From Granulicella sibirica (GTDB taxonomy: Bacteria > Acidobacteriota > Terriglobia > Terriglobales > Acidobacteriaceae): a DNA stretch of 64,000 bases. The notes under the pieces are model-generated. The model was given only the letters and a program-made list of their open reading frames with translations. It did not search any database and had not been told where the DNA came from. The first letter of the stretch is position 1. Each line of letters starts with the position of its first letter. The stretch is from contig NZ_RDSM01000002.1 of assembly GCF_004115155.1 (NCBI RefSeq), positions 558,001 through 622,000 of the forward strand, read 5' to 3'. Shown here piece after piece: positions 38,301-46,437 of the stretch. The position numbers were made by a program, and so were the translations under genes.

Positions 38301-38944
38301 GCATCGACCTGGCGGATGAAGTTGGCGCGCGAGGTGGGGTTGTTCAGGAAATCGCCGACGCCGGGCATGAAGAGGCCCGTGCTCGGGTTGTAGTTGTTGA
38401 CCAGCGGGAAGACTTCGGTATCGACCCCCTCGGAGGCGATAACATGGGCGACCTTGTCTTCGGCGTCCACCGAATGGACTCCAGCATTGTCGATCACCGG
38501 ATAGGCACGATTATCGTTCGGAGTGTAGGCGGTCAGGCTGCCGTCGGGGGTGACGACGTGAAGCCACTCGGGAAAGAGAAGATCGATCTGCTTGATGTGC
38601 TGCTTGAGCGAGGAGTAGCTCGCGGCGTCCCAGTCGACGTAATAGGCGGCGCGCAGACCTTCACCGCTGTTCAAGGGAACGTCGGACGGCTTGAGCGAGG
38701 TGCGCCGGTGGGCAGAGCGCGTGAGCTTCTGTCCGGGTTTGACGGCAGGTACGGGCTCGCTTTGCAGCGCGCGGAAGTTGCGCTTCTGGCTTTGCAGCAA
38801 AAGCTCGGGCAAGGGCTTCATTCGCGCAAGACCGATGACAAAGAGCACGCCCAGCAGGAGACCGGCGAGGGCGACGACATCGAAGATGCGGCGCAGGCGC
38901 TTCCAGCGTTTGCGCTGCGGATCGTAAAAGACTGGCTTACTCAT
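35390..38944 (-). CDS. trifunctional GH18-like / polysaccharide deacetylase / GT2 membrane protein
   Basis: The 1184-residue protein joins three enzymes. After an N-terminal helix (about 22-42), residues about 95-440 are a GH18-like domain (GLSIDFEE at 225-232, E231 the candidate acid). Residues about 523-725 are a NodB deacetylase (D529/D530 in SFDDGPD, H580 and H584, FRPPY, HD at 691-692). Residues about 800-1100 are a processive GT2 synthase (DDGSTD at 837, D891/D893 in IDADG, EDAD at 982, QRFRW at 1019) with membrane helices on both sides. It probably makes and trims an exported beta-linked amino-sugar polymer resembling PNAG. No separate pga operon is present. Confidence 0.92.
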   Translation of the reverse strand: MSKPVFYDPQRKRWKRLRRIFDVVALAGLLLGVLFVIGLARMKPLPELLLQSQKRNFRALQSEPVPAVKPGQKLTRSAHRRTSLKPSDVPLNSGEGLRAAYYVDWDAASYSSLKQHIKQIDLLFPEWLHVVTPDGSLTAYTPNDNRAYPVIDNAGVHSVDAEDKVAHVIASEGVDTEVFPLVNNYNPSTGLFMPGVGDFLNNPTSRANFIRQVDAFLGANNRYRGLSIDFEEIPENAQPGYNAFVQELYRDFHPKHLRLYLKTPIGDMDYNLKLLADNSDGLLLMNYDQHMTSTASGPIAAQDWFVDNLTNALKVVPKEKIICDLGSYGYDWTVQLPTPPGMLKRGQKPPSTPPEKVLGVRYISTQNAWQAAFDSEANVALDSDSLNAHFAYDDVDGHVRHQIWFLDAVTVLNQMRAARALGIQTYALWHLGSEDNSLWKIWDSPGHSDPVTALADVEPGYEVDTEGEGDILRVTRKPQDGRRTVTLDDDDAVKPDFKSITAETMTVYPLSYTVEQYGYQPKKVAISFDDGPDPDWTPRILDVLKKYSVKGTFFMIGEIAGNNVGIMKRVYEEGHEIGNHTFTHPDISEISKSQVDLQLKLTERLFASKLGVYPLYFRPPYSIDQEPDTNDQAAPVDHIQGLGYVIIGNKIDTNDWDEHPRKSPQEIADSVIEQLSDMDAHNDRRGSIILMHDGGGDRSPTVAALPLLITTLRSHGYEIVPVSELVGKTREEVMPPLTRHQLWQARVDSIAFFFYAFFNYFVVHVFFIGDVLMSARLIIIGLCAIIDRVRKRKEYATADYNPRVAVLIPAYNEETVIIRTIRSVMMSNYKNIRIIVIDDGSTDNTCNAAREAYPNDIASGRLTVLTKPNGGKAEALNFALESTDEEIYIGIDADGVVAHDAITRLVPHFANPKIGAVAGNAKVGNRVNLWTRWQALEYITSQNFERRALDLFDVVMVVPGAIGAWRTQAVRNGGGYAVDTVAEDADLTMNLLEQGYWVTYEDQALAFTEAPVNMNGLMRQRFRWSFGILQAIWKHKGAIRNRRAMGLFALPNILIFQILLPLVSPLIDLMFVAGVFHYLVDRYFHPETASTSSFYKLLTFFLAFLIIDFTASALAFTLERKHPASKGDAWLLFHIWIQRFSYRQVFSVVLFKTIKRAIDGKPFNWDKLARTAKMSKETEKLTEA

Positions 38945-39063
38945 GAGTTAATCGTTGGCCCGCTAGGCCCATCCTAGCAGGTACAGGGGGTAGACGGCCC
39001 ATCGGCAAGCCGCGTTGGCTCGGCCGTCGGAGATCATGGTGGGGGTATCATAAGCACCTGAAT

Positions 39064-40473
39064 ATGCAGAACATCGGGCCGGGATACTGGACAAAAGATA
39101 AGCGCCGGAGCGCGCTTTGGGTGGTGCTGGCGATGGCCGCGGGCCTGGTTCTGCGGTTGTGGATGATCGCCCACGGTCAGCGGGTGAACGGTGACTCCCT
39201 CATCTATGGTGACATCGCCAAAAACCTATATCAGCATGGCGTCTTCGGCTTTACGGGAATGTCGGGAACACCCCGCCCGACGCTCTTGAGGCTCCCGGGC
39301 TTCCCCCTTTTTCTGGCGGGATGCTTCGCGGTCTTCGGGGTAGAGCACTACCGAGCAGTGATGTATGTCCAGGCCGCTATCGACCTCGCCACCTGCGGGC
39401 TTGTGGCTGGCACGGCTGGTTGGATGTACGGGCGAAGGGCTTGGTGGGCCGCGCTCTGGCTCGGAGCGCTTTGCCCGTTCACGGCCGAGTATACCGGCGC
39501 GGTCCTGACCGAGACGCTGAGCATCTTCTGCGTCGCTGCCGCGTTCTACGGGATGACCCGCTGGCAGAAAGCCGGCCTTGGCGTGAACCGATGGGCCTGG
39601 GTTGTTGGGGCATCCCTTGCTTATGCGGTGCTTCTTCGGCCCGAGCAGGGTCTATTGGCAGCCGCCTTGGTCCCAACGATGGCGTGGATAACCTGCCGGG
39701 GCGGGGTCAGACGGGGTCTGTCGGCGGTGGCTCTGACTGCGTTACTGGTAGTGGCTCCGCTGGCTCCGTGGGCTGCTCGGAACTGGATAGCCTTCCACGT
39801 GTTCCAACCGCTCGCCCCTCGCCAGGCGAACGACCCGGGCGAGCTTGTGCCATTCGGCTTCATGCGCTGGTACCGGACCTTCGGGGTCGACTTCCTCTCG
39901 ACTGACGAGGTGTACTGGCGTTACGACAGCGATCCCATCAACGTGGCGGATCTGCCATCGCGTGCCTTCGACTCTCGAGCGCAATATCGCGAGACGGCGC
40001 AGCTACTCGACGAGTACAACCAGACCACGACCGCTACCGCCGCCTTCGACACGAGGTTCGCAAAGATTGCAGAGGACCGCATCCGTGTGAGCCGCTTCCG
40101 CTACTCCGTCGTGATGCCTGTGGCAAGGTTGCTGAACATGCTCTTCCGGCCGCGGACGGAGCTCCTCAACCTGCCGCTGGACTGGTGGGCTTTCCGTGAC
40201 CATCGCGCAGGCTCCTGGGTGGCGCTCGGATTCGGCGTCGTGAACTTGGGCTACTTTCTGCTCGCAGCATTAGGTGTCATTCAGAAAGGCCGGGGCGGTG
40301 TGGTCTTTGCGATGGCATTGTTCTGCCTGCTGCGCTGCGCGATGCTAGCGACGATCGATAACTCCGAGCCGCGCTACACGCTCGAGCTTTTTCCGGTGCT
40401 CGTTGTATGGGCTTCGGCGGTATTTGCTGAGAATACTAACGGCGGTCGATCGTCGGATTCTTACCCAGCTTGA
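39064..40473 (+). CDS. GT39-type membrane glycosyltransferase (ArnT/PMT-like)
   Basis: The 469-residue protein has about ten hydrophobic helices and the acidic NGDSLIYGDIAKNL loop after the first one, as in lipid-linked-sugar mannosyltransferases of the GT39/GT83 group. HGVFGFTGMSGTPRPT and LPGFPLFLAGCF follow the same pattern. It would transfer a sugar from a polyprenyl phosphate to a lipid or protein at the periplasmic face. Its 3' end overlaps lolA by 38 bases on the opposite strand. Substrate unknown. Confidence 0.82.
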   Translation: MQNIGPGYWTKDKRRSALWVVLAMAAGLVLRLWMIAHGQRVNGDSLIYGDIAKNLYQHGVFGFTGMSGTPRPTLLRLPGFPLFLAGCFAVFGVEHYRAVMYVQAAIDLATCGLVAGTAGWMYGRRAWWAALWLGALCPFTAEYTGAVLTETLSIFCVAAAFYGMTRWQKAGLGVNRWAWVVGASLAYAVLLRPEQGLLAAALVPTMAWITCRGGVRRGLSAVALTALLVVAPLAPWAARNWIAFHVFQPLAPRQANDPGELVPFGFMRWYRTFGVDFLSTDEVYWRYDSDPINVADLPSRAFDSRAQYRETAQLLDEYNQTTTATAAFDTRFAKIAEDRIRVSRFRYSVVMPVARLLNMLFRPRTELLNLPLDWWAFRDHRAGSWVALGFGVVNLGYFLLAALGVIQKGRGGVVFAMALFCLLRCAMLATIDNSEPRYTLELFPVLVVWASAVFAENTNGGRSSDSYPA

Positions 40474-41122
40474 TGGCGTACGGGCCGGCGTCGACCTTCT
40501 GGTTGTAGTGGATGTGCGTGTACGTAGAGGTGCGGTAGTCGCCCGATGGGGTAAAGAGTTGCTGCTTAAACGAGAGGCTCCGCGTCGGATCGACCCAGAT
40601 GGTGATATGGCTGAAGTTGTTGCGACCAGCCGGGTCCTTTGAGACGAGGTCGAGCTTCTCGACGGTCACGTTTCCCGAACCATCGTTGAGCTGCTCCGGG
40701 CCCTGATCGGTAATGGTCCAGGCGGCGGCAAGATCGTGGCCACTGCCGCCGAAGCCAAGCGTGAGGAAGCGTTCATACTGCGCGGCTCGAATTTCCGTGA
40801 TGTGGTTCGCGCCCGGATCGAAGATGCGTGCCACGCCGTTCTTGTAGTCGACGAAGCGTGTGTTGGGCGGCTGGATCTTCAGGCCCATTTCCGTGCTCGT
40901 GCCTTTGCGTTCAAAGAAGACGGAGCCGGTCTCGGTCGTCGTCTCCTTGACCACGCGCTCGTAGAGATCCTGCGTGAAATCGGCCTGCGCCGACTTGAAC
41001 TTCGTACTGGCCTCGTCCATCTGCTTGAGTACGCTATCGAGACGGCTTTGTTGAGCAATGGATGCGACTGGAGTGCAGCAAAGAAGCAGGGAAGCGAGGC
41101 GGAGGGTGTGCGGGATCTTCAT
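40436..41122 (-). CDS. lolA: LolA-like outer-membrane lipoprotein carrier
   Basis: The 228-residue periplasmic protein has a signal peptide (to about SIAQ at 23) and LolA features: LDSVLKQMDEASTKFKSAQADF, a beta-rich core (GSVFFERKGT, FVDYKNGVARIFDP) and SHITIWVDPTRSLSFKQQL. It would ferry lipoproteins across the periplasm. GGAG lies upstream of ATG 41122. It shares a strand and close spacing with the small anchored protein and serS. Its tail overlaps the convergent glycosyltransferase gene. Confidence 0.82.
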   Translation of the reverse strand: MKIPHTLRLASLLLCCTPVASIAQQSRLDSVLKQMDEASTKFKSAQADFTQDLYERVVKETTTETGSVFFERKGTSTEMGLKIQPPNTRFVDYKNGVARIFDPGANHITEIRAAQYERFLTLGFGGSGHDLAAAWTITDQGPEQLNDGSGNVTVEKLDLVSKDPAGRNNFSHITIWVDPTRSLSFKQQLFTPSGDYRTSTYTHIHYNQKVDAGPYAIKLGKNPTIDRR

Positions 41123-41172
41123 GGTCAATTTGCTCCGATAGTTTGGATGATCGGCGAGGGGAAAAAGGAAGG

Positions 41173-41586
41173 CTAGCGCAGCACCCATGCATGCCATGCA
41201 ACAGTCTTTCCATGTGTGTCGAGGACAGGCTCGTAGCGCTCGAGCGTCACTTCGCCCGCAATCGGCTCGACGGTGCGCAGGATCGCCGAGCGGCGGCCGG
41301 TCTCGGTGTCCATGCTCTGTCCAATGCTTTCGGCGCTATCGGAAACCTGGTCCGCACGGATCTCGTACAGGAACTCGCTCGACCCGTTCGGCGCGGTCCC
41401 GACTTCCTTGATAAGCACCTCGGAGGAGTGCAGCGCGACTGTCGGCACGGGCTTGTCCTTGAAGTCGATCAGGTGCGGAGACACGAAAAGAAACAGCAGT
41501 ATGAGCGTCACCATCACGTCGTAGTGAAAGCTCCCGCGCTCGTAGGTCCAGAAGATATAGCTGCGAAGGACGCGACCGGCTGCCAT
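41173..41586 (-). CDS. membrane-anchored hypothetical protein between serS and lolA
   Basis: The 137-residue protein has one hydrophobic helix (about 23-37, VMVTLILLFLFVS) and then a predicted periplasmic domain of about 95 residues with no cysteines (FLYEIRADQVSD, ILRTVEPIAGEVTLERYEPV). It begins two bases after the serS stop and is followed by lolA, so it is in the serS-lolA transcription unit. No known domain recognised. Confidence 0.75.
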   Translation of the reverse strand: MAAGRVLRSYIFWTYERGSFHYDVMVTLILLFLFVSPHLIDFKDKPVPTVALHSSEVLIKEVGTAPNGSSEFLYEIRADQVSDSAESIGQSMDTETGRRSAILRTVEPIAGEVTLERYEPVLDTHGKTVAWHAWVLR

Positions 41587-41588
41587 GC

Positions 41589-42911
41589 TCAGCTCCTGAC
41601 TTTCTGCCGCGTGATTGTCGTCTCGCCGTTCATGTAGGGCACGAGAACCTCCGGTATGCGTATGGACCCGTCGGGCTGCTGATAGTTTTCGAGGATCGCG
41701 ACGTAGGTTCGGCCGACGGCGAGCCCGGAGCCGTTGAGCGTATGCAGGTACTCGGACTTCTTTGCCTGCGCCGCTTTGAAGCGGATGTTCGCGCGGCGTG
41801 CCTGGAAGTCGTGAAAGTTCGAGCAGGAAGAGATCTCGCGATAGAGAGCCTGGCCGGGGAGCCAGACTTCGAGATCGTATGTCTTGGCGGCTCCCGCACC
41901 CATGTCGCCAGCGCAGAGAAGCATGCGGCGGTAGGGGAGCCCGAGCTTCTCGAGCACCGTTTCGGCATTGCGCGTGAGGGCTTCATGCTGGGCCGCGGAA
42001 TCTTCTGGTCGGGCGAACTTCACCAGTTCGACTTTCTGGAACTGGTGCTGGCGGATCATCCCCCGCACGTCCCGTCCGTAGGATCCAGCCTCGGACCGAT
42101 AACAAGGGGTATATGCGCAGAACGAGATCGGCAGCTCGGATTCCTCTAGCGTCTCGTCGCGGAAGAGATTGGTGACCGGGACCTCGGCGGTGGGGATGAG
42201 CCAGTGGTCATTTTCCTGCTGGACACCGGGAACGTACGGCCCCTTGTCGTCGCAGTGGAAGAGATCTTCGGCGAACTTCGGAAGCTGCCCGGTGCCGAAG
42301 AGCGACTTTGAGTTCACCATGTTTGGCGGCAGGACTTCGGTGTAGCCGTGCTCGCGTGTGTGCAGGTCGAGCATGAAATTCGCGAGAGCGCGTTCGAGAC
42401 GGGCACCCTGGCCGAACTGCACGACGAAACGCGAACCGGAAATCTTGGCCGCGCGGTCGAAGTCAAGAATGCCGAGCTGCTCGCCAAGCTCCCAGTGCGG
42501 CTTCGGGTTGGCGATCTCAGGGATCGTCCCCCAGCGCTTCACCTCGACATTATCGTCAGCCGACTTGCCTTCAGGAACGTCATTAGCCTGCAGGTTGGGA
42601 AGCGATTGGAGAATCTCCTTCAACCTGCCGTCGGCATCGGCCGCGGTCTGTTCGAGCGACTCGAGCTCGGCTTTGAGAATGCGCGTCTGTTCGGTCGGGC
42701 CGGAGGCGTCTTCGCCTGCCTTGCGGAGCTTCGCGATCTCGGTCGTAAGCTGGTTGCGCTGGGCCTTCAGAGTTTCGACCCGGGTGATGGCGTCGCGGCG
42801 GTCGCGGTCGATGGAGGCGAAGTCGGCAAGAAGGCTTGGGTCGGTCCCGCGAGCGCGGAGTTTGGCTTCGACCGTCGGGAGGTTGGCCCGAACGTAGGCT
42901 AGATCGATCAT
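41589..42911 (-). CDS. serS: seryl-tRNA synthetase
   Basis: The 440-residue class II synthetase has the N-terminal antiparallel coiled-coil arm (about 30-105), motif 2 (FCAYTPCYRSEAGSYG with the following arginines) and motif 3 (NGSGLAVGR). It charges tRNA-Ser. A -10-like TAAAAT lies eight bases upstream of its start, suggesting a leaderless message. It is divergent from pyrD. Confidence 0.96.
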   Translation of the reverse strand: MIDLAYVRANLPTVEAKLRARGTDPSLLADFASIDRDRRDAITRVETLKAQRNQLTTEIAKLRKAGEDASGPTEQTRILKAELESLEQTAADADGRLKEILQSLPNLQANDVPEGKSADDNVEVKRWGTIPEIANPKPHWELGEQLGILDFDRAAKISGSRFVVQFGQGARLERALANFMLDLHTREHGYTEVLPPNMVNSKSLFGTGQLPKFAEDLFHCDDKGPYVPGVQQENDHWLIPTAEVPVTNLFRDETLEESELPISFCAYTPCYRSEAGSYGRDVRGMIRQHQFQKVELVKFARPEDSAAQHEALTRNAETVLEKLGLPYRRMLLCAGDMGAGAAKTYDLEVWLPGQALYREISSCSNFHDFQARRANIRFKAAQAKKSEYLHTLNGSGLAVGRTYVAILENYQQPDGSIRIPEVLVPYMNGETTITRQKVRS

Positions 42912-42919
42912 CAGGGCTG

Positions 42920-42925
42920 ATTTTA
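42920..42925 (-). promoter_or_regulatory. -10-like element abutting the serS start
   Basis: TAAAAT on the minus strand lies eight bases from the serS ATG. No Shine-Dalgarno sequence is visible in the few bases between them. Confidence 0.4.
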
Positions 42926-42978
42926 TCTGGTTTGGCGGCTCGGCGGGGCTTTGCGCGCCCGCCGGGCGCTGCTGTCGC

Positions 42979-42984
42979 TAGAAT
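42979..42984 (+). promoter_or_regulatory. -10-like element upstream of pyrD
   Basis: TAGAAT lies 20 bases before the pyrD ATG. The leader contains only a weak GGGG ribosome-binding site. Confidence 0.35.
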
Positions 42985-43004
42985 CGAAGAATCGGGGCGT
43001 GCAG

Positions 43005-43928
43005 ATGAGCAAAGCTGTGGATATGTCCGTGACAGTCGCAGGCGTGGAACTTCGCTCACCCGTCCTCGCGGCGAGTGGAACCTTCGGTTACGGCGTGGAG
43101 TTCGACGACATCATCGACATGGATCGGATCGGCGGATTCATTACAAAGGGCCTGTCGCGCGAACCGATGGCCGGAAACGCCGCTCCGCGCATCATCGAGA
43201 CCGCCGCTGGCATGATCAATGCCATCGGCCTCCAGAACATGGGCGTCAAGGCCTTCGCCGCCGAAAAGATGCCAAAGCTCCGGAAGCTCGCCGACGCGGT
43301 CGTCATTGCGAACATCTTCGGCTTCACGGTCGAGGACTGCATCGAGGTCATCCACGTCCTCAACGACACGCCCGGTATCGTGATGTATGAGCTGAACGCG
43401 AGTTGCCCGAATACGAGCCACGGTGGCATGGTCTTCGGGACCGATCCCGAGCTTCTCGGCGACCTCGTCAGCCGATGCAAAGTGGTAGCGAAGAGGCCGC
43501 TGATGGTGAAGCTGTCGCCGAACGTGACCAACATTGCAGGGATGGCGCGCGTGGCCGAGGCGGCGGGTGCGGATGCGCTCTCTCTCGTCAACACCTTTCT
43601 GTCCCTCGCGATCGATGTCGAGACACGACGCCCACGCATCGCGAATGTGACTGGTGGGCTATCGGGCCCGGCGATCAAGCCCATCGCCGTCCGCATGGTG
43701 CATGACTCCTCGCGCGCGGTGAAAATTCCGGTCGTCGGCATGGGAGGCATCGTGCGGGCGGAGGATGTCGTGGAGTTCATGCTTGCGGGAGCGACTGCGG
43801 TCGAAGTCGGCACTGCCAGCTACGCCGATCCGCGCGCGGTCGAAACGATCTCGACCGGCTTGCGCAAGTGGTGTGCGGCCCATGAGATCGAGCAGGTGCG
43901 GAGTTTGACCGGCGCGATGCTTTCCTGA
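43005..43928 (+). CDS. pyrD: dihydroorotate dehydrogenase, class 1 (PyrD, 1B-type)
   Basis: The 307-residue TIM-barrel flavoprotein has the class 1 catalytic cysteine in ELNASCPNTSHGG, plus LAASGTFGYG, GFITKGLS, MVKLSPN and VVGMGGI with VEVGTA. It oxidises dihydroorotate in pyrimidine synthesis. The length and Cys-type site fit class 1B, which needs a PyrK partner; none is in this window. ATG 43005 is used, though 43023 (MSVTVAG) is possible. Confidence 0.93.
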   Translation: MSKAVDMSVTVAGVELRSPVLAASGTFGYGVEFDDIIDMDRIGGFITKGLSREPMAGNAAPRIIETAAGMINAIGLQNMGVKAFAAEKMPKLRKLADAVVIANIFGFTVEDCIEVIHVLNDTPGIVMYELNASCPNTSHGGMVFGTDPELLGDLVSRCKVVAKRPLMVKLSPNVTNIAGMARVAEAAGADALSLVNTFLSLAIDVETRRPRIANVTGGLSGPAIKPIAVRMVHDSSRAVKIPVVGMGGIVRAEDVVEFMLAGATAVEVGTASYADPRAVETISTGLRKWCAAHEIEQVRSLTGAMLS

Positions 43929-43938
43929 TCAGAGCTTT

Positions 43939-46308
43939 CTAGGAGACGCGCCACCGCGTCGAGAGCGCGGCCAGCTTATCGTCCATCGAAAGCTTCGCCG
44001 GCGGCGCCGCGGCCTTCTGATTCGTGCGAGGAGCCTGTGGGCCGGACGCCCTGCCGTTTTGCGCCTGAGGCTGTGCGGGACGACTACCCTGCGGCCGTTG
44101 CCCCGGCTCCATGAGCGCCTTCATCGAGAGCGCGATCCGCTTCGACTTTGCATCCGCGTTCAGCACCTTCACCTTGACGATCTGCCCAGCCTTTACGGCT
44201 TCGCTCGGGTCTTTGATGAAGCGGTTGGATAACTCGGAGATATGCACGAGGCCGTCCTGGTGAACGCCGATATCGACGAACGCACCGAACTTTGTCACGT
44301 TCGTCACCACGCCCTCGAGGACCATGTCCGGAATCACGTCCGCGAATTCACGCACGGACTCCGAAAAGCTCGGCGCGACGAACTTATCGCGTGGATCGCG
44401 GCCCGGTTTGCGGAGTTCCTCGAGGATGTCCTTCAGAGTATAAGTGCCAGCCGAAAGCTGTTTCGCATCGACCTTCGAGAGAAGCTCGGGCATCTGGATC
44501 AGTGTGGCGATCGGTGTTGCCAGCGATGCCGCGATCTGCTCGACCACTGGGTAAGACTCAGGATGCACAGCCGTCGCGTCCAGCGGGTTCTCCCCACCGC
44601 GAATGCGAAGGAATCCCGCGGCTTGTTCAAACGTCTTCGCGCCGATGCCCGGGACCTTCTTCAACTGCGCTCGCGACTTGAAGCGGCCGTTCTCGTTGCG
44701 GAAGCTCACGATCGAAAGGGCCGTTCGCTCGGTGATACCGGCTACATAGCGAAGCAGCGTCCACGAACTCGTATTCAGATCGACACCTACACGATTGACG
44801 CATGTCTCGATCACTGCTTCAAGCGATTGCTGCAGCTGCCTCTGGTCGACGTCATGCTGATACTGCCCGACACCGATCGATTTCGGATCGACTTTCACCA
44901 GCTCCGAAAGCGGGTCCTGCAAACGCCGCGCAATCGAGATCGCACCGCGCACCGTAAGGTCTAGATCGGGGAACTCCTGCCGCGCCACGTCAGATGCCGA
45001 ATAGATACTCGCTCCCGATTCCGAGACCGTCACCGAGAAGATCGGCGCGTCGGGATATTTAGCTGCGCGCTCCTTGAGAAAGTCGCGAATGAACGCATCG
45101 GTTTCACGCGAGGCCGTACCGTTCCCGATCGCAATCGCACGCACATTGTGCTTCGCAATCAAAGCTTCGAGCGTGCGCCCCGCCCCATCTGCGGCTCCTT
45201 TCGAGGTATGTAGATACAGCACATCATTCGCGAGGAACTTACCTGTCTCGTCAACCACCGCGACCTTGCATCCGGTGCGTAGACCGGGATCGATGCCAAG
45301 AACCGCGAGTGGCCCCGCCGGCGGTGCAAGGAGAAGATGGTGCAGGTTATCTCGAAAGACCTGGATCGCGTCCGTGTCGGATCGCTTCTTCAGGTCGAGA
45401 CGAAGCTCGCCCTGGATCGAAGGATTCAGAAGCCTTTTCCACGCGTCGTCGATAGCAAGCTCAAGCTGTGGCGTCCAATCGCCTTCTGCTTTCAGCGTGT
45501 GCTTGCGTAGAACAGCCGTCGCTCGTTCTGCCTCAAGCTCGATCAGGAAATAAAGCACCGACTCCGACTCGCCTCGACGAATCGCGAGCATGCGATGTGA
45601 GGGAATCGCCTTCGCGGGTTCGCGGAAGTCGTAGTACATCGCGAACTTCGCCTGCTCGTCCTTGGTTTCGCCATCGGTTGCTTTCCGACTCACGACCACG
45701 CCTTCTTCGAAGAGCAGCGTGCGCAGAGCCTTGCGTATCTCCGCTGACTCGCTCAGCATCTCAGCCACGATATGCCGTGCTCCTTCGAGTGCATCATCGA
45801 CGCTGTTTACTTCCCTCGCAGGATCGACGAAGGTCACGGCAAACTGCATCAGAGGAGCATCCGTAGCGGTTTGGTTCCAGATATAGAGGGCGAGAGTCTC
45901 CAACCCACGCTCTCGCGCGATAGTCGCCTTGGTGCGGCGCTTGGGCCGATAGGGAAGATACAGATCTTCCAGTTCGCTCTTATCGAGAGTCGCGACGATC
46001 TTTCTCTTCAACTCATCCGTCAGCTTGCCCTGCTCTTCGATCGAGGCGAGAATCGTCGCTCGACGGGCAGCTAGGTCGCGGAAGTAAGCAAGCTTCTCCT
46101 CTATGTCCCGAATCTGCACTTCATCCAGATTCCCCGTCGCCTCCTTGCGATAACGCGCGATGAACGGCACCGTTCCACCCTCATCGAGCAGCGTGATGAC
46201 GGCCGCAAGTCCGCTCAACGGGATGCTCATGATGTGGGCGATGTGGGCAAGGATTTCGGGCGAAAGGACGTTCAGATCGGGCTTTGGAGCAGGGGAGGTG
46301 ATCAACAT
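43939..46308 (-). CDS. tex: Tex-family S1 RNA-binding transcription accessory protein
   Basis: The 789-residue protein has the Tex order: an N-terminal helical domain (GTVPFIARYRKEATGNLDE), a YqgF/RNase H-like domain (LGIDPGLRTGCKVAVVD), helix-hairpin-helix (VPGIGAKTFEQAAGFLRI), DATAVHPESY and a C-terminal S1 domain (FGAFVDIGVHQDGLVHISEL). A Pro/Gln/Ala-rich tail of about 60 residues follows. ATG 46308 is chosen over 46320 because GGAGGAA sits just before it. It is divergent from rpsA. Confidence 0.94.
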   Translation of the reverse strand: MLITSPAPKPDLNVLSPEILAHIAHIMSIPLSGLAAVITLLDEGGTVPFIARYRKEATGNLDEVQIRDIEEKLAYFRDLAARRATILASIEEQGKLTDELKRKIVATLDKSELEDLYLPYRPKRRTKATIARERGLETLALYIWNQTATDAPLMQFAVTFVDPAREVNSVDDALEGARHIVAEMLSESAEIRKALRTLLFEEGVVVSRKATDGETKDEQAKFAMYYDFREPAKAIPSHRMLAIRRGESESVLYFLIELEAERATAVLRKHTLKAEGDWTPQLELAIDDAWKRLLNPSIQGELRLDLKKRSDTDAIQVFRDNLHHLLLAPPAGPLAVLGIDPGLRTGCKVAVVDETGKFLANDVLYLHTSKGAADGAGRTLEALIAKHNVRAIAIGNGTASRETDAFIRDFLKERAAKYPDAPIFSVTVSESGASIYSASDVARQEFPDLDLTVRGAISIARRLQDPLSELVKVDPKSIGVGQYQHDVDQRQLQQSLEAVIETCVNRVGVDLNTSSWTLLRYVAGITERTALSIVSFRNENGRFKSRAQLKKVPGIGAKTFEQAAGFLRIRGGENPLDATAVHPESYPVVEQIAASLATPIATLIQMPELLSKVDAKQLSAGTYTLKDILEELRKPGRDPRDKFVAPSFSESVREFADVIPDMVLEGVVTNVTKFGAFVDIGVHQDGLVHISELSNRFIKDPSEAVKAGQIVKVKVLNADAKSKRIALSMKALMEPGQRPQGSRPAQPQAQNGRASGPQAPRTNQKAAAPPAKLSMDDKLAALSTRWRVS

Positions 46309-46392
46309 AACTTCCTCCATCGTACCGGGTCCGCCCGTTGAAAACGTGTTCTTTGACGCGACATGCGATGTGTGCGAACGTCCAACCCCCGG

Positions 46393-46401
46393 TGGTATGA
46401 T
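46393..46401 (+). promoter_or_regulatory. extended -10 promoter of rpsA
   Basis: TGG followed by TATGAT is a good extended -10 element, 36 bases before the rpsA start. AAGGGG in the leader is the probable ribosome-binding site. Confidence 0.5.
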
Positions 46402-46437
46402 CGCGAAATTCGTACCTGTAAAGGGGTAGTCCTGACC

